Source: Arthrobacter sp. ES3-54 (GTDB lineage: Bacteria > Actinomycetota > Actinomycetes > Actinomycetales > Micrococcaceae). From it: DNA of 64,000 nt. The stretch spans positions 94,578-158,577 of the forward strand of contig NZ_JAQFIF010000009.1 of the NCBI RefSeq assembly GCF_029504395.1. Reading direction: 5' to 3'. The first letter of the stretch is position 1. The number at the start of each line of letters is the position of its first letter. Position numbers and translations under genes: made by a program. The notes under the pieces are model-generated. The model ran no database searches. It was given only the letters and a program-made list of their open reading frames with translations, and had not been told where the DNA came from. Positions 8,456 to 17,697 of this stretch are shown here, piece after piece.

Positions 8456-9841
8456 GTGAGCCTAACTCCTGACAGCCCCGTGACCCCGATGACCGCCGCC
8501 CTCAACTTCCGCACGGTGGACGTGCGCGGTGCGCAACTGTCCCTCGCCGGACTCCGCGCTGCCGTGCCCCGGGCACAGTCCGGCACCATGGCCGACGCCG
8601 AGGGCAAGGTCCTGGACATCATCTCCGCCGTCCGGACTCGCGGCTTCGGCGCACTCCGGGAACTGGCACTGGCCTTCGACGGCGTCGAGCAGACGCACCC
8701 CCGGGTCCCGGCCGAGGCGCTGCGTGCGGCCCTTGAGGGCTTGGATCCCGCCGTACGCGCGGCACTCGAAGAGTCCATCAAGCGGGCCCGCGCCTTCGCC
8801 GACGCCCAGCGTCCGGCGAACATCGACGTCGAACTCGGCGAGGGCGCCGTCGTCAGCCAGAACTGGGTGCCCGTGGCGAGGGTGGGTCTCTACGTCCCCG
8901 GCGGCCTGGCGGTCTACCCGTCCTCGGTGATCATGAACGTGGTCCCGGCCCTCGCTGCCGGCGTCGAATCGATTGCCCTGGCCTCGCCGCCGCAAAAGGA
9001 TTTCGGCGGCCTCCCGCACCCCACGATCCTGGCCGCGGCCTGTCTGCTGGGCATCGAGGAGGTCTACGCGATCGGTGGGGCGCAGGCCATCGCCGCCTTC
9101 GCCTATGGCATTCCGGCGGACGCGTCCGGCGCCGGCAGCCTCCCCGGGATCGACCCCGTGGATGTCGTGACAGGTCCGGGCAATATCTTCGTGGCGACTG
9201 CCAAGCGGCTGGTCAAGGGGGTTGTCGGGATCGATTCCGAGGCCGGCACCACGGAGATTGCGATCCTCGCCGACTCCACCGCCAGTCCCGCCCTCGTGGC
9301 CGCGGACCTCATCAGCCAGGCCGAGCACGACCCCAAGGCGGCATCGGTTCTGTTCACGGACTCCGAGGCTCTCGCCGCCGACGTCCGCGTGGAACTTGAA
9401 CGGCAGGCCGCAGCCACCAAGCACTCCAGCCGCGTCCGCGAGGCACTCTCGGGCCCGCAGTCCGGCGTCGTCCTGGTCGAGGACCTGGAGCAGGGCATCG
9501 CCGCCTGTGACGCGTACGCCGCGGAACACCTTGAAATCATGACCGCCGATGCCGCCCGGGTGGCCGGCCGGATCCGCAGCGCCGGTGCGATCTTCGTAGG
9601 GGACTACAGCCCCGTGAGCCTGGGCGACTACTGCGCCGGCTCCAACCACGTGCTGCCCACCAGCGGCACGGCGGCCTTCTCCTCCGGACTGAATGTGACA
9701 ACGTTCCTGCGGGCCATCCAGGTCATCAACTACACCCGCTCCGCACTGGAGCAGGTCAGCGGCCACATCGTCAGCCTCTCCGGCGCGGAGGACCTGCCCG
9801 CGCACGGCGAGGCCGTCACAGTGCGGTTCGCCGCCCGGTAA
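8456..9841 (+). CDS. hisD: Histidinol dehydrogenase
   Basis: 461 residues. It catalyses the last two NAD-dependent oxidations of histidine synthesis, from L-histidinol to L-histidine. The zinc and catalytic motifs are visible: [21 protein letters not shown] and [14 protein letters not shown], plus the NAD-binding VYVPGG-type loop ([14 protein letters not shown]). The GTG start gives an 11-residue extension before [14 protein letters not shown]; the leaderless promoter favours it. No other his gene is in the window. The next gene, nrdR, has its own regulated promoter. Confidence 0.95.
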   Translation: MSLTPDSPVTPMTAALNFRTVDVRGAQLSLAGLRAAVPRAQSGTMADAEGKVLDIISAVRTRGFGALRELALAFDGVEQTHPRVPAEALRAALEGLDPAVRAALEESIKRARAFADAQRPANIDVELGEGAVVSQNWVPVARVGLYVPGGLAVYPSSVIMNVVPALAAGVESIALASPPQKDFGGLPHPTILAAACLLGIEEVYAIGGAQAIAAFAYGIPADASGAGSLPGIDPVDVVTGPGNIFVATAKRLVKGVVGIDSEAGTTEIAILADSTASPALVAADLISQAEHDPKAASVLFTDSEALAADVRVELERQAAATKHSSRVREALSGPQSGVVLVEDLEQGIAACDAYAAEHLEIMTADAARVAGRIRSAGAIFVGDYSPVSLGDYCAGSNHVLPTSGTAAFSSGLNVTTFLRAIQVINYTRSALEQVSGHIVSLSGAEDLPAHGEAVTVRFAAR

Positions 9842-9855
9842 CCAGGGCCCAGACC

Positions 9856-9867
9856 ACTACATGTAGT
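9856..9867. promoter_or_regulatory. NrdR box 1
   Basis: ACTACATGTAGT is a perfect palindrome lying just upstream of the nrdR -35. It fits the NrdR box style known from actinobacteria. Its centre is 32 bp, three helical turns, from box 2. Confidence 0.7.
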
Positions 9868-9877
9868 AATTACAGGC

Positions 9878-9907
9878 TTGTTATTCAGCTACATCTAGTC
9901 GTAAACT
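9878..9907 (+). promoter_or_regulatory. nrdR promoter (TTGTTA, 18 bp, TAAACT)
   Basis: The -35 TTGTTA (9878-9883) and -10 TAAACT (9902-9907) lie 18 bp apart, about 100 bases before the nrdR ATG. NrdR box 2 occupies most of the spacer. Confidence 0.55.
9888..9899. promoter_or_regulatory. NrdR box 2
   Basis: GCTACATCTAGT differs from box 1 at two positions and lies between the -35 and -10 elements, where binding would block RNA polymerase. Confidence 0.65.
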
Positions 9908-10004
9908 GGGGACACAGGGCAGCGTTGACTGCCGCGGTTTCCGCGCCAGTGGCACCGGCCCTGATACAGCACTGACTGCGGATTGCGACAGGGGAGGAAC
10001 CGAC

Positions 10005-10508
10005 ATGTATTGCCCGTTCTGCCGAAACCCCGATTCGCGCGTTGTAGACAGCCGGATCGCCGACGACGGCTCCGCAATCCGGCGCCGCCGGCAGTGCCCC
10101 GAATGCGGCCGTCGGTTCACCACGGTGGAAACCACCAGCCTGACCGTCATCAAGCGCTCCGGCGTCGGCGAGCCCTTCAGCCGCAGCAAAGTCATCAACG
10201 GCGTCCGCAAGGCCTGCCAGGGCCGTCCGGTCACCGAGGACGATCTCGCCCTGCTGGCGCAGGAAGTCGAGGAAACGATCCGGGGCTCCGGCGCCGCCGA
10301 AATCGATGCCCACGAAGTCGGGCTGGCAATCCTGGAGCCGCTGCAGCGTCTCGACGAGGTCGCCTACCTGCGGTTCGCGAGCGTCTACCAGGCCTTCGAA
10401 TCGCTGGAAGACTTCGAATCGGCCATTTCCCTGCTTCGCCACGAGGCCGAGACCAAGGGCCGGGACGGCAAGAGCCCGGACAAGCGCCCGCTCCAAGCGC
10501 CGTCGTAG
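10005..10508 (+). CDS. nrdR: Transcriptional repressor NrdR
   Basis: 167 residues. The N-terminal zinc ribbon uses C3, C6, C31 and C34 ([16 protein letters not shown]). The remainder to about residue 140 is an ATP-cone domain that senses ATP/dATP. NrdR represses ribonucleotide reductase genes when dATP is high. A GGGGAGGAA ribosome-binding site precedes the ATG. The two NrdR boxes in its own promoter imply autoregulation. No nrd reductase gene is in the window. The basic C-terminal tail (from about 145) is variable in the family. Confidence 0.95.
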   Translation: MYCPFCRNPDSRVVDSRIADDGSAIRRRRQCPECGRRFTTVETTSLTVIKRSGVGEPFSRSKVINGVRKACQGRPVTEDDLALLAQEVEETIRGSGAAEIDAHEVGLAILEPLQRLDEVAYLRFASVYQAFESLEDFESAISLLRHEAETKGRDGKSPDKRPLQAPS

Positions 10509-10577
10509 ATGCAGTTCCGTCGTGAATTTTGTGAATCTTTTGTCCCAGTGACTGTGTCCTAGGATCCACCACAGACT

Positions 10578-10617
10578 CCGGTGGTGGCAGCGGAGGGGAA
10601 GCCGCGGCCACCACCGG
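10578..10617. terminator. nrdR downstream hairpin with alternative pairing
   Basis: CCGGTGGTGG (10578-10587) pairs with CCACCACCGG (10608-10617). The upstream CCACCAC (10566-10572) can pair with part of the same left arm (10581-10587), so two exclusive structures exist. AAAAAA follows at 10622-10627. Confidence 0.45.
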
Positions 10618-10625
10618 CTCCAAAA

Positions 10626-10687
10626 AATTGAGCTATCACTCCGGGTCGTTCCCAGCGTTCAGAACGACCCGGAGTGATAGCTCAATT
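10626..10687. terminator. Perfect 25-bp inverted repeat, terminator of ppgK
   Basis: The arms 10626-10650 and 10663-10687 are exact complements over 25 bases with a 12-base loop (CCCAGCGTTCAG). On the minus strand the stem is followed by a run of six T, so it should end ppgK transcription, which arrives from 10711. Arms this long and perfect are more than a terminator needs, and the element may belong to a dispersed palindromic repeat family. Confidence 0.7.
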
Positions 10688-10710
10688 GGCTTCTACAGCC
10701 CAAGGGGCCT

Positions 10711-11514
10711 TTATTTGGCCAGCTTGTGCTTCAGCGCAATCTCGATGGCCGCGCCCACGATCCCGGCGTCGTTCTTCAGCTCGGCCGGGACGATCGGAGT
10801 GCGGAGCTTCATGTGCGGCAGGTACTCGTTGGCGCGCTTGGAGATGCCGCCGCCCACGATGAAGAGTTCGGGAGAGAACAGGAACTCCACATGGGAGAAG
10901 TAGCGCTGCAGCAGCACGCTGTACTGCTCCCAGCTGAGGCCGTCGCGCTCACGGGCCACGGCCGAGGCCTTGGTCTCGGCGTCGAAGCCGTCGATCTCCA
11001 GGTGGCCGAGCTCGGCGTTGGGGACCAGCTTGCCGTCGAAGATGAAGGCCGAACCGATGCCGGTGCCAAGGGTGATGACCAGGACGGTGCCGTCGATCCC
11101 CTCGCCGGCACCGAAGCGGGCCTCGGCGAGGCCGGCGGCGTCGGCGTCGTTGATGACCTCCACGGGGCGGCCAAGACGTGCCGTGAGCATGCCATCGATG
11201 TCGGCTTCCAGCCAGGACTTGTCCACGTTCGCGGCCGAGTGGACCACGCCGTGCTGAATGATGCCGGGGAAGGTGACTCCCACGGGGCTGCTGGCATCGG
11301 GGGCGTCAGGACGTGCCGTGAGCTCAGCGACAACCAGGGCGACGACTTCGGCCACGGACTCGGGGGTGGAGGGCTGCGGCGTGGGGAAGCGCACACGGTC
11401 ACCGATCAGCTTCCCCTTCTTCAGGTCCACGATCCCGCCCTTGATACCGGTCCCGCCGATGTCAATACCGATCAAGGGTGCGTGCTTCTTCGACTTTTCG
11501 TCCTTCTTGGCCAA
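10711..11514 (-). CDS. ppgK: Polyphosphate glucokinase
   Basis: 267 residues of the ROK/actin-fold type. It phosphorylates glucose with polyphosphate (and usually ATP) in the cytoplasm. Motifs: phosphate-binding IGIDIGGTGIKGG near the N-terminus, VINDADAAG, ITLGTGIGSAFIFDG and ELGHLEIDG. The start appears to be TTG (TTGGCCAAG, at 11512-11514) with GGAACG upstream; no ATG or GTG lies close enough in frame. It ends 24 bases before a 25-bp inverted repeat. map lies 97 bases upstream in the same direction, possibly with a separate promoter. Confidence 0.93.
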   Translation of the reverse strand: MAKKDEKSKKHAPLIGIDIGGTGIKGGIVDLKKGKLIGDRVRFPTPQPSTPESVAEVVALVVAELTARPDAPDASSPVGVTFPGIIQHGVVHSAANVDKSWLEADIDGMLTARLGRPVEVINDADAAGLAEARFGAGEGIDGTVLVITLGTGIGSAFIFDGKLVPNAELGHLEIDGFDAETKASAVARERDGLSWEQYSVLLQRYFSHVEFLFSPELFIVGGGISKRANEYLPHMKLRTPIVPAELKNDAGIVGAAIEIALKHKLAK

Positions 11515-11611
11515 TGTCGTTCCGTTCGTGGCAGGGGCGGGCTGTGGTGACCGGGCGGGCCGGCAGGTGAAAGAGCGGGAGGTTCAGGGAAACAGCGAGT
11601 GGAGCGGTCGG

Positions 11612-12490
11612 TCAGGGCAGCGTGAGGACCTCGGCACCGGACTCCGTGACGAGCAGGGTGTGCTCGAACTGGGCAGTGCGCTTGCGGTCGCGGGTTACCA
11701 CGGTCCATTCATCGGCCCACATGTCCCAGTCAACGGTGCCCAGGGTCAGCATTGGCTCGATCGTGAACACCATACCGGTTTCTATCGTGGTGTTGTATGC
11801 GGGCGCGGCGTCGTAGTGCGGAATGATCAGCCCGGTGTGGAAAGCTTCGCCGACTCCGTGTCCGGTAAAGTCACGGACCACGCCGTAGCCGAAGCGTTTT
11901 GCGTAGGACTCGATGGTCCGGCCGATCACGTTGATTTCGCGTCCCGGAGCTACGGCCCGGATGGCGCGGTTCAGCGATTCCCGGGTGCGCTCGACGAGGA
12001 GGCGGGATTCCTCGTCCACATCGCCGACCAGGAAGGTGTAGTTGGTGTCGCCGTGAACGCCGCCGACGAAGGCCGTGATGTCGATGTTGAGGATGTCGCC
12101 GTCCTGAACCAGCGTGCTGTCCGGGATCCCGTGGCAGATGACTTCGTTGAGGGACGAACACAGTGACTTCGGAAAGCCCCGGTAGCCGAGGGTGGACGGG
12201 TATGCATTGTGGTCCAGCAGGAACTCGTGGCCCACCCGGTCCAGGTGGTCGGTGGTGACGCCCGGTTCGATGTGCTTGCCGACCTCCACGATGGCCTGGG
12301 CAGCAATCTTGGAGGCGATCCGGATCTTTTCAATGATCTCCGCCGACTTGACCTCTGAGCCGGTGAACTTTGCCGGAGCCGGCTTGCCCACATATTCCGG
12401 ACGCGGGATGGACGGCGGTACGGGAAGCTGCGGGCTCACTGTCCCCGGGACAAGCGTGCCAATGGGTGCAGTTGAGGCTAGAGAAGGCAT
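11612..12490 (-). CDS. map: Methionine aminopeptidase, type I
   Basis: 292 residues from the ATG at 12488-12490. It removes N-terminal methionine from new proteins. The five metal ligands are D137 (NIDIT), D148 (VHGDTN), H211 (TGHGVG), E245 (TIEPML) and E276 (FEHTLL), with H120 (ICHG) also conserved. The first 40 residues form a Pro-rich extension ([14 protein letters not shown]) like that of mycobacterial MapB, where it contacts the ribosome. The open frame extends upstream to 13024, but that part lacks family similarity and overlaps the small gene at 12620. Confidence 0.94.
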   Translation of the reverse strand: MPSLASTAPIGTLVPGTVSPQLPVPPSIPRPEYVGKPAPAKFTGSEVKSAEIIEKIRIASKIAAQAIVEVGKHIEPGVTTDHLDRVGHEFLLDHNAYPSTLGYRGFPKSLCSSLNEVICHGIPDSTLVQDGDILNIDITAFVGGVHGDTNYTFLVGDVDEESRLLVERTRESLNRAIRAVAPGREINVIGRTIESYAKRFGYGVVRDFTGHGVGEAFHTGLIIPHYDAAPAYNTTIETGMVFTIEPMLTLGTVDWDMWADEWTVVTRDRKRTAQFEHTLLVTESGAEVLTLP

Positions 12491-12619
12491 AGATTGATCA
12501 TATAAGCCCCCGGGCTTTGCCCGGAAAACAGAGCCCGGAAAATCGGCCCGGAACATACCTCCGGAAACAGCAGGAAAAAACCGCAGGAAATCAGCCGGAC
12601 AAACAGTGAAGGAACCCCG

Positions 12620-12784
12620 ATGCCCGAATACTGGTACAACGTCAACACTCACGAAATCGAGGAAGACGCGATGTCCGACTGGAGTCAGCTGATCGGACCG
12701 TACAAGACCCGTGAGGAAGCCGAACACGCCCTGGAAAAGGTCAAGGCGCGTAACGAGGCGTGGGACAAGGACGAGGACGACTAA
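12620..12784 (+). CDS. Small SPOR-like protein (54 aa)
   Basis: A 54-residue reading frame, ATG at 12620, TAA at 12782-12784, preceded by GAAGGA at a good distance. It begins [15 protein letters not shown] and continues [24 protein letters not shown]; the [13 protein letters not shown] pattern is that of small SPOR-domain-like proteins common in Micrococcales. It is acidic, has no membrane segment and ends WDKDEDD. SPOR domains bind denuded peptidoglycan, but this protein has no export signal, so the domain name should not be read as a function. Confidence 0.75.
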   Translation: MPEYWYNVNTHEIEEDAMSDWSQLIGPYKTREEAEHALEKVKARNEAWDKDEDD

Positions 12785-12884
12785 CCCGCTCGGCGAGCCG
12801 CGCCAGTGAGGGCATCGCAGGCAGTCGCGGACCGGACCCCGGGCACGGGGACTGATTTTTCTCAGCCCGTCATTCTCACCCTGT

Positions 12885-12903
12885 GAGGGTGAGTTCCAGA
12901 CGG
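12885..12903. promoter_or_regulatory. Dyad over the -35 region of the holin/phosphodiesterase gene
   Basis: CTCACCCT-GTG-AGGGTGAG has perfect 8-bp arms and spans the expected -35 position for the -10 at 12915-12920. Its 3' part, GAGGGTGAGT (12895-12904), recurs exactly at 14995-15004 in the tandem repeat behind the gene. Confidence 0.4.
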
Positions 12904-12914
12904 TTGCGGCCAGC

Positions 12915-12920
12915 CATACT
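12915..12920 (+). promoter_or_regulatory. -10 hexamer CATACT before gene 12927
   Basis: CATACT, six bases, then ATG at 12927, with no ribosome-binding site. The gene is probably read from a leaderless message. Confidence 0.5.
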
Positions 12921-12926
12921 GAGAAA

Positions 12927-14975
12927 ATGCCGACGAGCGTTATGCGCACCCGCGGCGCCCGAGTCACCGACCTGGCCAGGCTGGCCGTTGCCTGGGCTGC
13001 CTCGACGGTAGCCCTCATTATCACCGGCGCGCTGCTGCCTGGCTTCTCGGCAACCAGCTGGTGGGCTTACGCCGCCGTGGCAGCGGTGGCCGGCATCGTC
13101 GGTCTGGTCCTCCGCCCCGCGCTGGTGGAGGTCTCCGCGAGGGTGGGCTGGCTGGCGGTGCTTCTTATTGCTTTCATCGGGCAGGCCCTGATCATGTACG
13201 TCGCCATCCGCCTGGTGCCGGGCATCGAGTCGACGGCATGGACCGCACTTGCCGCAACCTGGGTCAGTGCCGTCGTGGGCACGCTGATCTCGTGGGCCAC
13301 TACGGCCGGAACCGATGACGGACTCATCACCTCACTGGCCGGAAGGGCACGCCGGCAGGAAACGGTGAGCGATCCAGAGATTGACGGCGTCCTGTTCGTG
13401 CAGCTCGACGGTGTTCCCTTCCCGGTATTGCAGTGGGCGGTTCAGTCCGGGGCAGTGCCCCATATCCGGCGCTGGCTGACGTCGGGGAATTACCAGTTCC
13501 GTGAATGGACTCCGCAGCTGCCATGCACCACGCCGGCCAGCCAGCTGGGCATTCTGCACGGCACCGTAGACGGGATCCCCGCCTTCCGTTGGTATGACCG
13601 TGAGCTCAAACGGGTCCTGGTGGCCAACCGTCCGGCAGACGCCCGGGTGATCGAGGAAAGGCACAGCACCGGCCAAGGACTGCTCTGCGACGACGGCGTC
13701 TCTATTTCGAATTTGTTCACCGGCGACGCGCCCCGATCGCTCTTGACGATGAGCCGGGTGGAGGCCCGGCGCGGCTCCACCCAAACCCGTCGCGCGTTCG
13801 CCTGGTTTTTCGCTTCGCCGAATGGGTTCATGCGCAGCTTCACGCGGACAGTGGGGGAGATCCTCAAGGAGCGTTGGCAAGCCCGGAGGCAGGTTAGACG
13901 GGATCTCAACCCGCGGGTGCATCGAGACTGGACCTTCGCCCTGCTGCGAGCAGTCACCAACGGCCTGCTGCGAGACCTGAACACGGCCTTGGTGGCGGAG
14001 GAACTGCGTCGCGGCACGAAGAGCATCTATGTCGACTACGTCGACTACGACGAGATCGCCCACCACGCCGGCATGTTCCGGCCCGAATCGCTCGCCGCTC
14101 TGGATGGCCTGGACCGCACGCTCGGATCCCTGGCCCAGCTCGCCGGGACAGCGCCCCGCCGCTATCGGCTGGTGGTGCTCTCGGACCACGGCCAATCCCA
14201 GGGCACCCCGTTCGCGGACCGGTATGGGCAGGCGCTCGGCGAGCTGTGCGCGGAACTCATGAATGAACAGGTTCAGAACGTGGACGCGTCCGTCGAAGGG
14301 CTCGGCCGCGCGGACTCCATCGCCGGTGACATCGCGGCCGGCGGGATGACCGGGAAACTGGCCGGCCGTGCCGACGAGGTGCTGACCAAGGCACAAGAGA
14401 CGGCGGCACCGCAGACTTCTGGCTCAGGCGGCGACGCCGAGGATCCGGTGGTCGTGTTGGGCTCCGGCAACCTGGGCCTGATCTACGTGCGGGGTGACCG
14501 GCGCCTGACTCTCCAAGCCCTCGAGAGTCAGTGGCCAGCCCTGATCCCCGGCCTGGCGGGCCACCCCGGCGTCGGGTTCGTCGCGGGAATCGATGAAGAC
14601 GGCCGGGCGTGGGCGATCGGAAGCGGCGGGCGGCTCGACCTCGCCAGCGGCGCGGTCGAAGGCACGGATCCGTTGGCCGGCTTCGGGTCCCACGCGGCGC
14701 GGGTGCTCGCCCGTGCCCTGCTGCACCCCGAGGCGCCGGATCTGTACGTCAACAGCACGGTTGATCCCGTGACCGACGACGTCTCAGCGTTCGAAGGCCT
14801 CGTCGGATCCCACGGGGGCCTCGGCGGTTGGCAGGACCGCGCCGTGCTGATCGGCCCGACCGATCTCATGGTGGGGCTGCCCGACCGGATCGAAGGCGCC
14901 GGAGAGCTCCACCGGGTGCTGGTGACGATGCTCGAGTCCTGCGGCCAGCGCGCCACGACGACGTCCCGGGGTTGA
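12927..14975 (+). CDS. Holin-like membrane domain fused to an alkaline-phosphatase-superfamily phosphodiesterase
   Basis: 682 residues in two parts. Residues about 18-125 hold four membrane helices of the actinobacterial holin-IV-like (phage_holin_4) type. Residues about 152-675 resemble type I phosphodiesterases/nucleotide pyrophosphatases: FVQLDGVP (D161), CTTPASQ with T201/T202 as candidate nucleophile, YDEIAHHAG (D375, H379/H380), LSDHG (D420, H421) and SHGGLGG near the C-terminus. These positions correspond to the two-metal site of the superfamily. The enzyme face relative to the membrane depends on topology; with four helices and no signal peptide the catalytic part may be cytoplasmic. 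The substrate is unknown. A 13-bp tandem repeat starts at its stop codon. Confidence 0.75.
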   Translation: MPTSVMRTRGARVTDLARLAVAWAASTVALIITGALLPGFSATSWWAYAAVAAVAGIVGLVLRPALVEVSARVGWLAVLLIAFIGQALIMYVAIRLVPGIESTAWTALAATWVSAVVGTLISWATTAGTDDGLITSLAGRARRQETVSDPEIDGVLFVQLDGVPFPVLQWAVQSGAVPHIRRWLTSGNYQFREWTPQLPCTTPASQLGILHGTVDGIPAFRWYDRELKRVLVANRPADARVIEERHSTGQGLLCDDGVSISNLFTGDAPRSLLTMSRVEARRGSTQTRRAFAWFFASPNGFMRSFTRTVGEILKERWQARRQVRRDLNPRVHRDWTFALLRAVTNGLLRDLNTALVAEELRRGTKSIYVDYVDYDEIAHHAGMFRPESLAALDGLDRTLGSLAQLAGTAPRRYRLVVLSDHGQSQGTPFADRYGQALGELCAELMNEQVQNVDASVEGLGRADSIAGDIAAGGMTGKLAGRADEVLTKAQETAAPQTSGSGGDAEDPVVVLGSGNLGLIYVRGDRRLTLQALESQWPALIPGLAGHPGVGFVAGIDEDGRAWAIGSGGRLDLASGAVEGTDPLAGFGSHAARVLARALLHPEAPDLYVNSTVDPVTDDVSAFEGLVGSHGGLGGWQDRAVLIGPTDLMVGLPDRIEGAGELHRVLVTMLESCGQRATTTSRG

Positions 14976-15088
14976 GTGACTGGGTTGAATCAGCGAGGGT
15001 GAGTAAGCAGGGCTGAGTGAGCGGCGGTGAGTGACAGGGTTGAGTGACTGGGTTGAGTGCCTGGGCTGAATGTCTGGGCTGAGTGACT
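14969..15088. repeat. Degenerate 13-bp tandem repeat, about nine units
   Basis: Units close to GGGTTGAGTGACT begin at 14969, 14982, 14997, 15010, 15025 (one base short), 15037, 15050, 15063 and 15076. The first unit covers the stop of the phosphodiesterase gene and the last reaches the stop of the metallo-hydrolase on the other strand, so the array fills the whole gap between two convergent genes. Confidence 0.85.
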
Positions 15089-15846
15089 CACGCGGGCGCC
15101 ACCCAGGACTGGCCGGGTGCGAGGACCACTGCCGTGCAGCCAGGAGCCTGCTCCGCTATCGCGTCAGCAAACCGCTGCCCGGGCTGCTCGAACCAGCCCC
15201 GGGCAAAGTGTGCGAAGAACGGAGGGTGCAGCGTTCCCCAATGCACCGGGACGGCGAACCGCGCACCGCTCATCGCGACAGCCTGGGCGGCGCTCTCCGG
15301 AGACAGGTGCCCCGCCGAGAGCCGTGGTCCCCACCCCCAGACCGGTACCAGGGCTACATCGATAGGCCCTCCAGCCATGGCGGGAATCGCGGCCATCTCC
15401 GGATACAATCCCGTATCCCCGGCGATCCAGACGATGCCCGATGGGCCCCGAACGAGCTGGCCATTGGCGTCGTTGGGTCGGTGCGGCATGGGGCGGCTGC
15501 GATGCTCGGCCGGGACCTGGCGAATCTGGACCCCGCTGCTTACCGGGGTCCAGTCGTCGCCCAGCGGAACTGTGTGCGGCAGCTTTCGGCGACGTAGCCA
15601 GGCAACGTTCGCCGGAGCGCTCATCAGCGCTGCCCCGCGGAGCATGCGCAGGGAGCGCAACTCGGCGTGGTCGTGGTGCAGGTGGGAGAGGAGCACCACG
15701 TCCGGCCGGCTCCACGACGCCGGGTCCGGCCGCGGTGCCAAACGACGCAGCAGCCCGGCATGGGGACGAAGCAGCGGATCGGTCAGGACCCGAAGCCCGT
15801 CGAGATCCAGAACCACCGTGGAGTGACCAAGCCAGGTGATTCTCAT
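15088..15846 (-). CDS. MBL-fold metallo-hydrolase (UlaG/beta-lactamase_B_2 type)
   Basis: 252 residues. It begins MRITWLGHSTVVLDLDG and has the metal motif HLHHDH (H55, H57, D59, H60), then GDTGLY and VHWGTLHPP as later ligand regions. Proteins of this class bind two metals and hydrolyse varied esters, amides or phosphodiesters; the sequence does not identify the substrate. The ATG at 15844-15846 has no clear ribosome-binding site. The gene is convergent with the phosphodiesterase gene, separated only by the repeat array. Confidence 0.82.
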   Translation of the reverse strand: MRITWLGHSTVVLDLDGLRVLTDPLLRPHAGLLRRLAPRPDPASWSRPDVVLLSHLHHDHAELRSLRMLRGAALMSAPANVAWLRRRKLPHTVPLGDDWTPVSSGVQIRQVPAEHRSRPMPHRPNDANGQLVRGPSGIVWIAGDTGLYPEMAAIPAMAGGPIDVALVPVWGWGPRLSAGHLSPESAAQAVAMSGARFAVPVHWGTLHPPFFAHFARGWFEQPGQRFADAIAEQAPGCTAVVLAPGQSWVAPA

Positions 15847-15891
15847 GCCGGGCGCCCCGCTGTTTAGGTCAGCTGTTGCGTCAAGCCAGCG

Positions 15892-16281
15892 TCAGGCCAG
15901 GGCCTTTGCCTTCAGGGAATCAAACTCGGTCTGGTTGATGGCTCCGGAATCGAGCAGTGCCCTGGCATCGGCGATCTGGCCGGCGGGACTGGCCGTTGTG
16001 CCTGCGGCCTGCTTGATGTACTCCTGCTGGGCGGCCTGCTGCTGGGCCAGTGCCTTCATCTGCCGTTCGGCCATGCTCCGCCCCCGGGCGATCAGGTAGA
16101 TCAGGGCGCCGAGCCAAGGCACGAAGATCAGCAATATCACCCAGCCGGCCTTGGCCCAGCCGCTGAGTTCATGGTCGCCGAACAAGTCCATCAGGCAGCG
16201 GAACCACACCATCAGTGCGGCGATCCAGATAAAGAACCAGAAACTCCATAGCAGGACGTCCCAGAAGCTATTCGTGTCCAT
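15892..16281 (-). CDS. PLDc_N and SHOCT domain membrane protein
   Basis: 129 residues from the ATG at 16279-16281, chosen because GGAGGAG lies 4-10 bases upstream; a longer frame to 16332 is unlikely. Two membrane helices (about 6-30 and 40-62, with WAKAGWVILLIFVPWLGALIYLIARG) form the PLDc_N domain seen at the front of cardiolipin synthases, but no phospholipase D catalytic domain follows. A Gln/Ala-rich linker leads to a C-terminal SHOCT motif (IADARALLDSGAINQTEFDSLK). SHOCT segments probably mediate oligomerisation. Function unknown. Confidence 0.8.
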   Translation of the reverse strand: MDTNSFWDVLLWSFWFFIWIAALMVWFRCLMDLFGDHELSGWAKAGWVILLIFVPWLGALIYLIARGRSMAERQMKALAQQQAAQQEYIKQAAGTTASPAGQIADARALLDSGAINQTEFDSLKAKALA

Positions 16282-16496
16282 CGCTACTCCTCCAATCGTG
16301 TCCGCCGGAGCCGGACCCAGCGCTTCGCGCATGAAACCGTCCGGGCTGGCGGAGCATCTGCTGAGGCCTTGATGCAGACCTTAATGGTCAGCCTGACCTC
16401 AGCGGAGGCGCAACGCATCGTCCGTGAAGGATGAGGTGTGGGCCCCGGCGCCGGGCTGCTGACCGGATCCGGAGGGACCGAGGCCCGCAGGCGCCG

Positions 16497-17435
16497 CTAG
16501 AAGGAGTGCTCCGGGCCGGGGAACTGGCCGGAACGCACGTCCTCGCCGTAAGCCTTCGCCGCGTCGCTGAGCGAGGTCCGCAGGTCCGCGTACTGCTTGA
16601 CGAATTTCGCCATTTTTCCGCCGCGCAGGCCCGCCATGTCCTGCCACACCAGGACCTGTCCGGTGGTAGCGCTGCCAGCGCCGATGCCGACGGTAGGCAC
16701 CTCGACGGCGGCATCCACGGCGGCCGCCGTGGCGGCCGGCACCATTTCCATCAACACGCAGAACGCGCCGGCGTCGGCCAGCGCGACGGCGTCGTCGATC
16801 AACCGCTGGGCGTCATCGCCGCGGCCCTGGACGCGGTAGCCGCCGAGGGCGTGCTCGCTCTGCGGGGTGAAGCCGATGTGCGCCATGACCGGGATGCCGG
16901 CCTGGACCATGGCGCGGACAGTCTCGGCGTAGAACTTACCGCCTTCGATCTTGACCGCGTGGGCCAGCCCCTCCTTGAGGAACCGCACGCCGGTGGCCAC
17001 CGCCTGCTGGGCGGAGACCTCGTAGCTGCCGAACGGCAGGTCGGCGACCACCAGGGCCCGCCGCGCGGAGCGGGCGACGGCCCGGCACAGCGGTAGGAGC
17101 TCGTCCACCGTCACGGGAAGGCTGGTCTCGTTGCCGAAGACGTTATTGGAGGCCGAATCGCCCACCAGCAGCACCTCGATGCCGGCCTGGTCAAAAATCT
17201 CGGCTGTGTACTGGTCATAGGCGGTGAGCATCGCGAAGCGCTCACCGCTGACCTTGGCCTGGTGGAGGTGATGCGTGCGGATCCTGGCCACCGGTTTCCG
17301 GGACGCGTCCGCCGATCCCGCACTGGTGCCCGTGGTTCCGGAGGGGACGGCGGCGGAAGCCGCTGCCGGGCCGTTGCCGTAGGGGGCCGCAAGTTCTGCG
17401 GGCGTGCTGGAATCAGAGCTGTTGCTGGTGGCCAT
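16497..17435 (-). CDS. panB: 3-methyl-2-oxobutanoate hydroxymethyltransferase
   Basis: 312 residues. It transfers a hydroxymethyl group from methylenetetrahydrofolate to 2-oxoisovalerate, the first committed step of pantothenate synthesis. The core starts near residue 48 ([20 protein letters not shown]) and contains [28 protein letters not shown] and [10 protein letters not shown], all typical of PanB; the aspartate of GDS and the GAG loop line the active site. The first 45 residues are a Ser/Ala/Gly-rich extension. A TACGCT hexamer six bases before the ATG suggests a leaderless message. No panC or panD is nearby. Confidence 0.94.
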   Translation of the reverse strand: MATSNSSDSSTPAELAAPYGNGPAAASAAVPSGTTGTSAGSADASRKPVARIRTHHLHQAKVSGERFAMLTAYDQYTAEIFDQAGIEVLLVGDSASNNVFGNETSLPVTVDELLPLCRAVARSARRALVVADLPFGSYEVSAQQAVATGVRFLKEGLAHAVKIEGGKFYAETVRAMVQAGIPVMAHIGFTPQSEHALGGYRVQGRGDDAQRLIDDAVALADAGAFCVLMEMVPAATAAAVDAAVEVPTVGIGAGSATTGQVLVWQDMAGLRGGKMAKFVKQYADLRTSLSDAAKAYGEDVRSGQFPGPEHSF

Positions 17436-17441
17436 GCCACG

Positions 17442-17447
17442 AGCGTA
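17442..17447 (-). promoter_or_regulatory. panB -10 hexamer TACGCT
   Basis: On the minus strand TACGCT is followed by CGTGGC and the panB ATG, with no ribosome-binding site. Confidence 0.5.
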
Positions 17448-17566
17448 GTGCGATACGGGTCGACACAGCTACCGGGGAACATCCCGGTTGCCAGTGAATC
17501 ACGTCACAGGCATGGTCCAGGGGGCGGCGCAGCGCCGCCGCACGCAGCGAAATCGTCGGCCGTTGT

Positions 17567-17582
17567 GTTAACGGTGTGTTAC
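17567..17582 (-). promoter_or_regulatory. Candidate GlnR-type site before glnA2
   Basis: Read on the minus strand the sequence is GTAAC-ACACCG-TTAAC, which resembles the GTnAC-N6-GaAAC pattern bound by actinobacterial GlnR. It lies about 116 bases before glnA2. The match to the second half is imperfect. Confidence 0.3.
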
Positions 17583-17697
17583 GCGGGGGCCCGGCTTCAG
17601 CAATCGGCGGCAATGCTTAGTAAAGTGAACGGTGAGCAGCCGCGGGGCCCATGAATGGCGGGCCTGGGGCGGATGGAAGAACCGGAAAGAGGCCAGT

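Noticed and set aside
12491..13024. N-terminal extension of map to 13024
   Set aside because: The extra part overlaps the small SPOR-like gene and the next gene, has no MetAP similarity, and a good ATG exists at 12490.
12927..13300. Phage remnant, because of the holin-like domain
   Set aside because: No other phage genes are near, and the domain is fused to an enzyme in a normal chromosomal setting.
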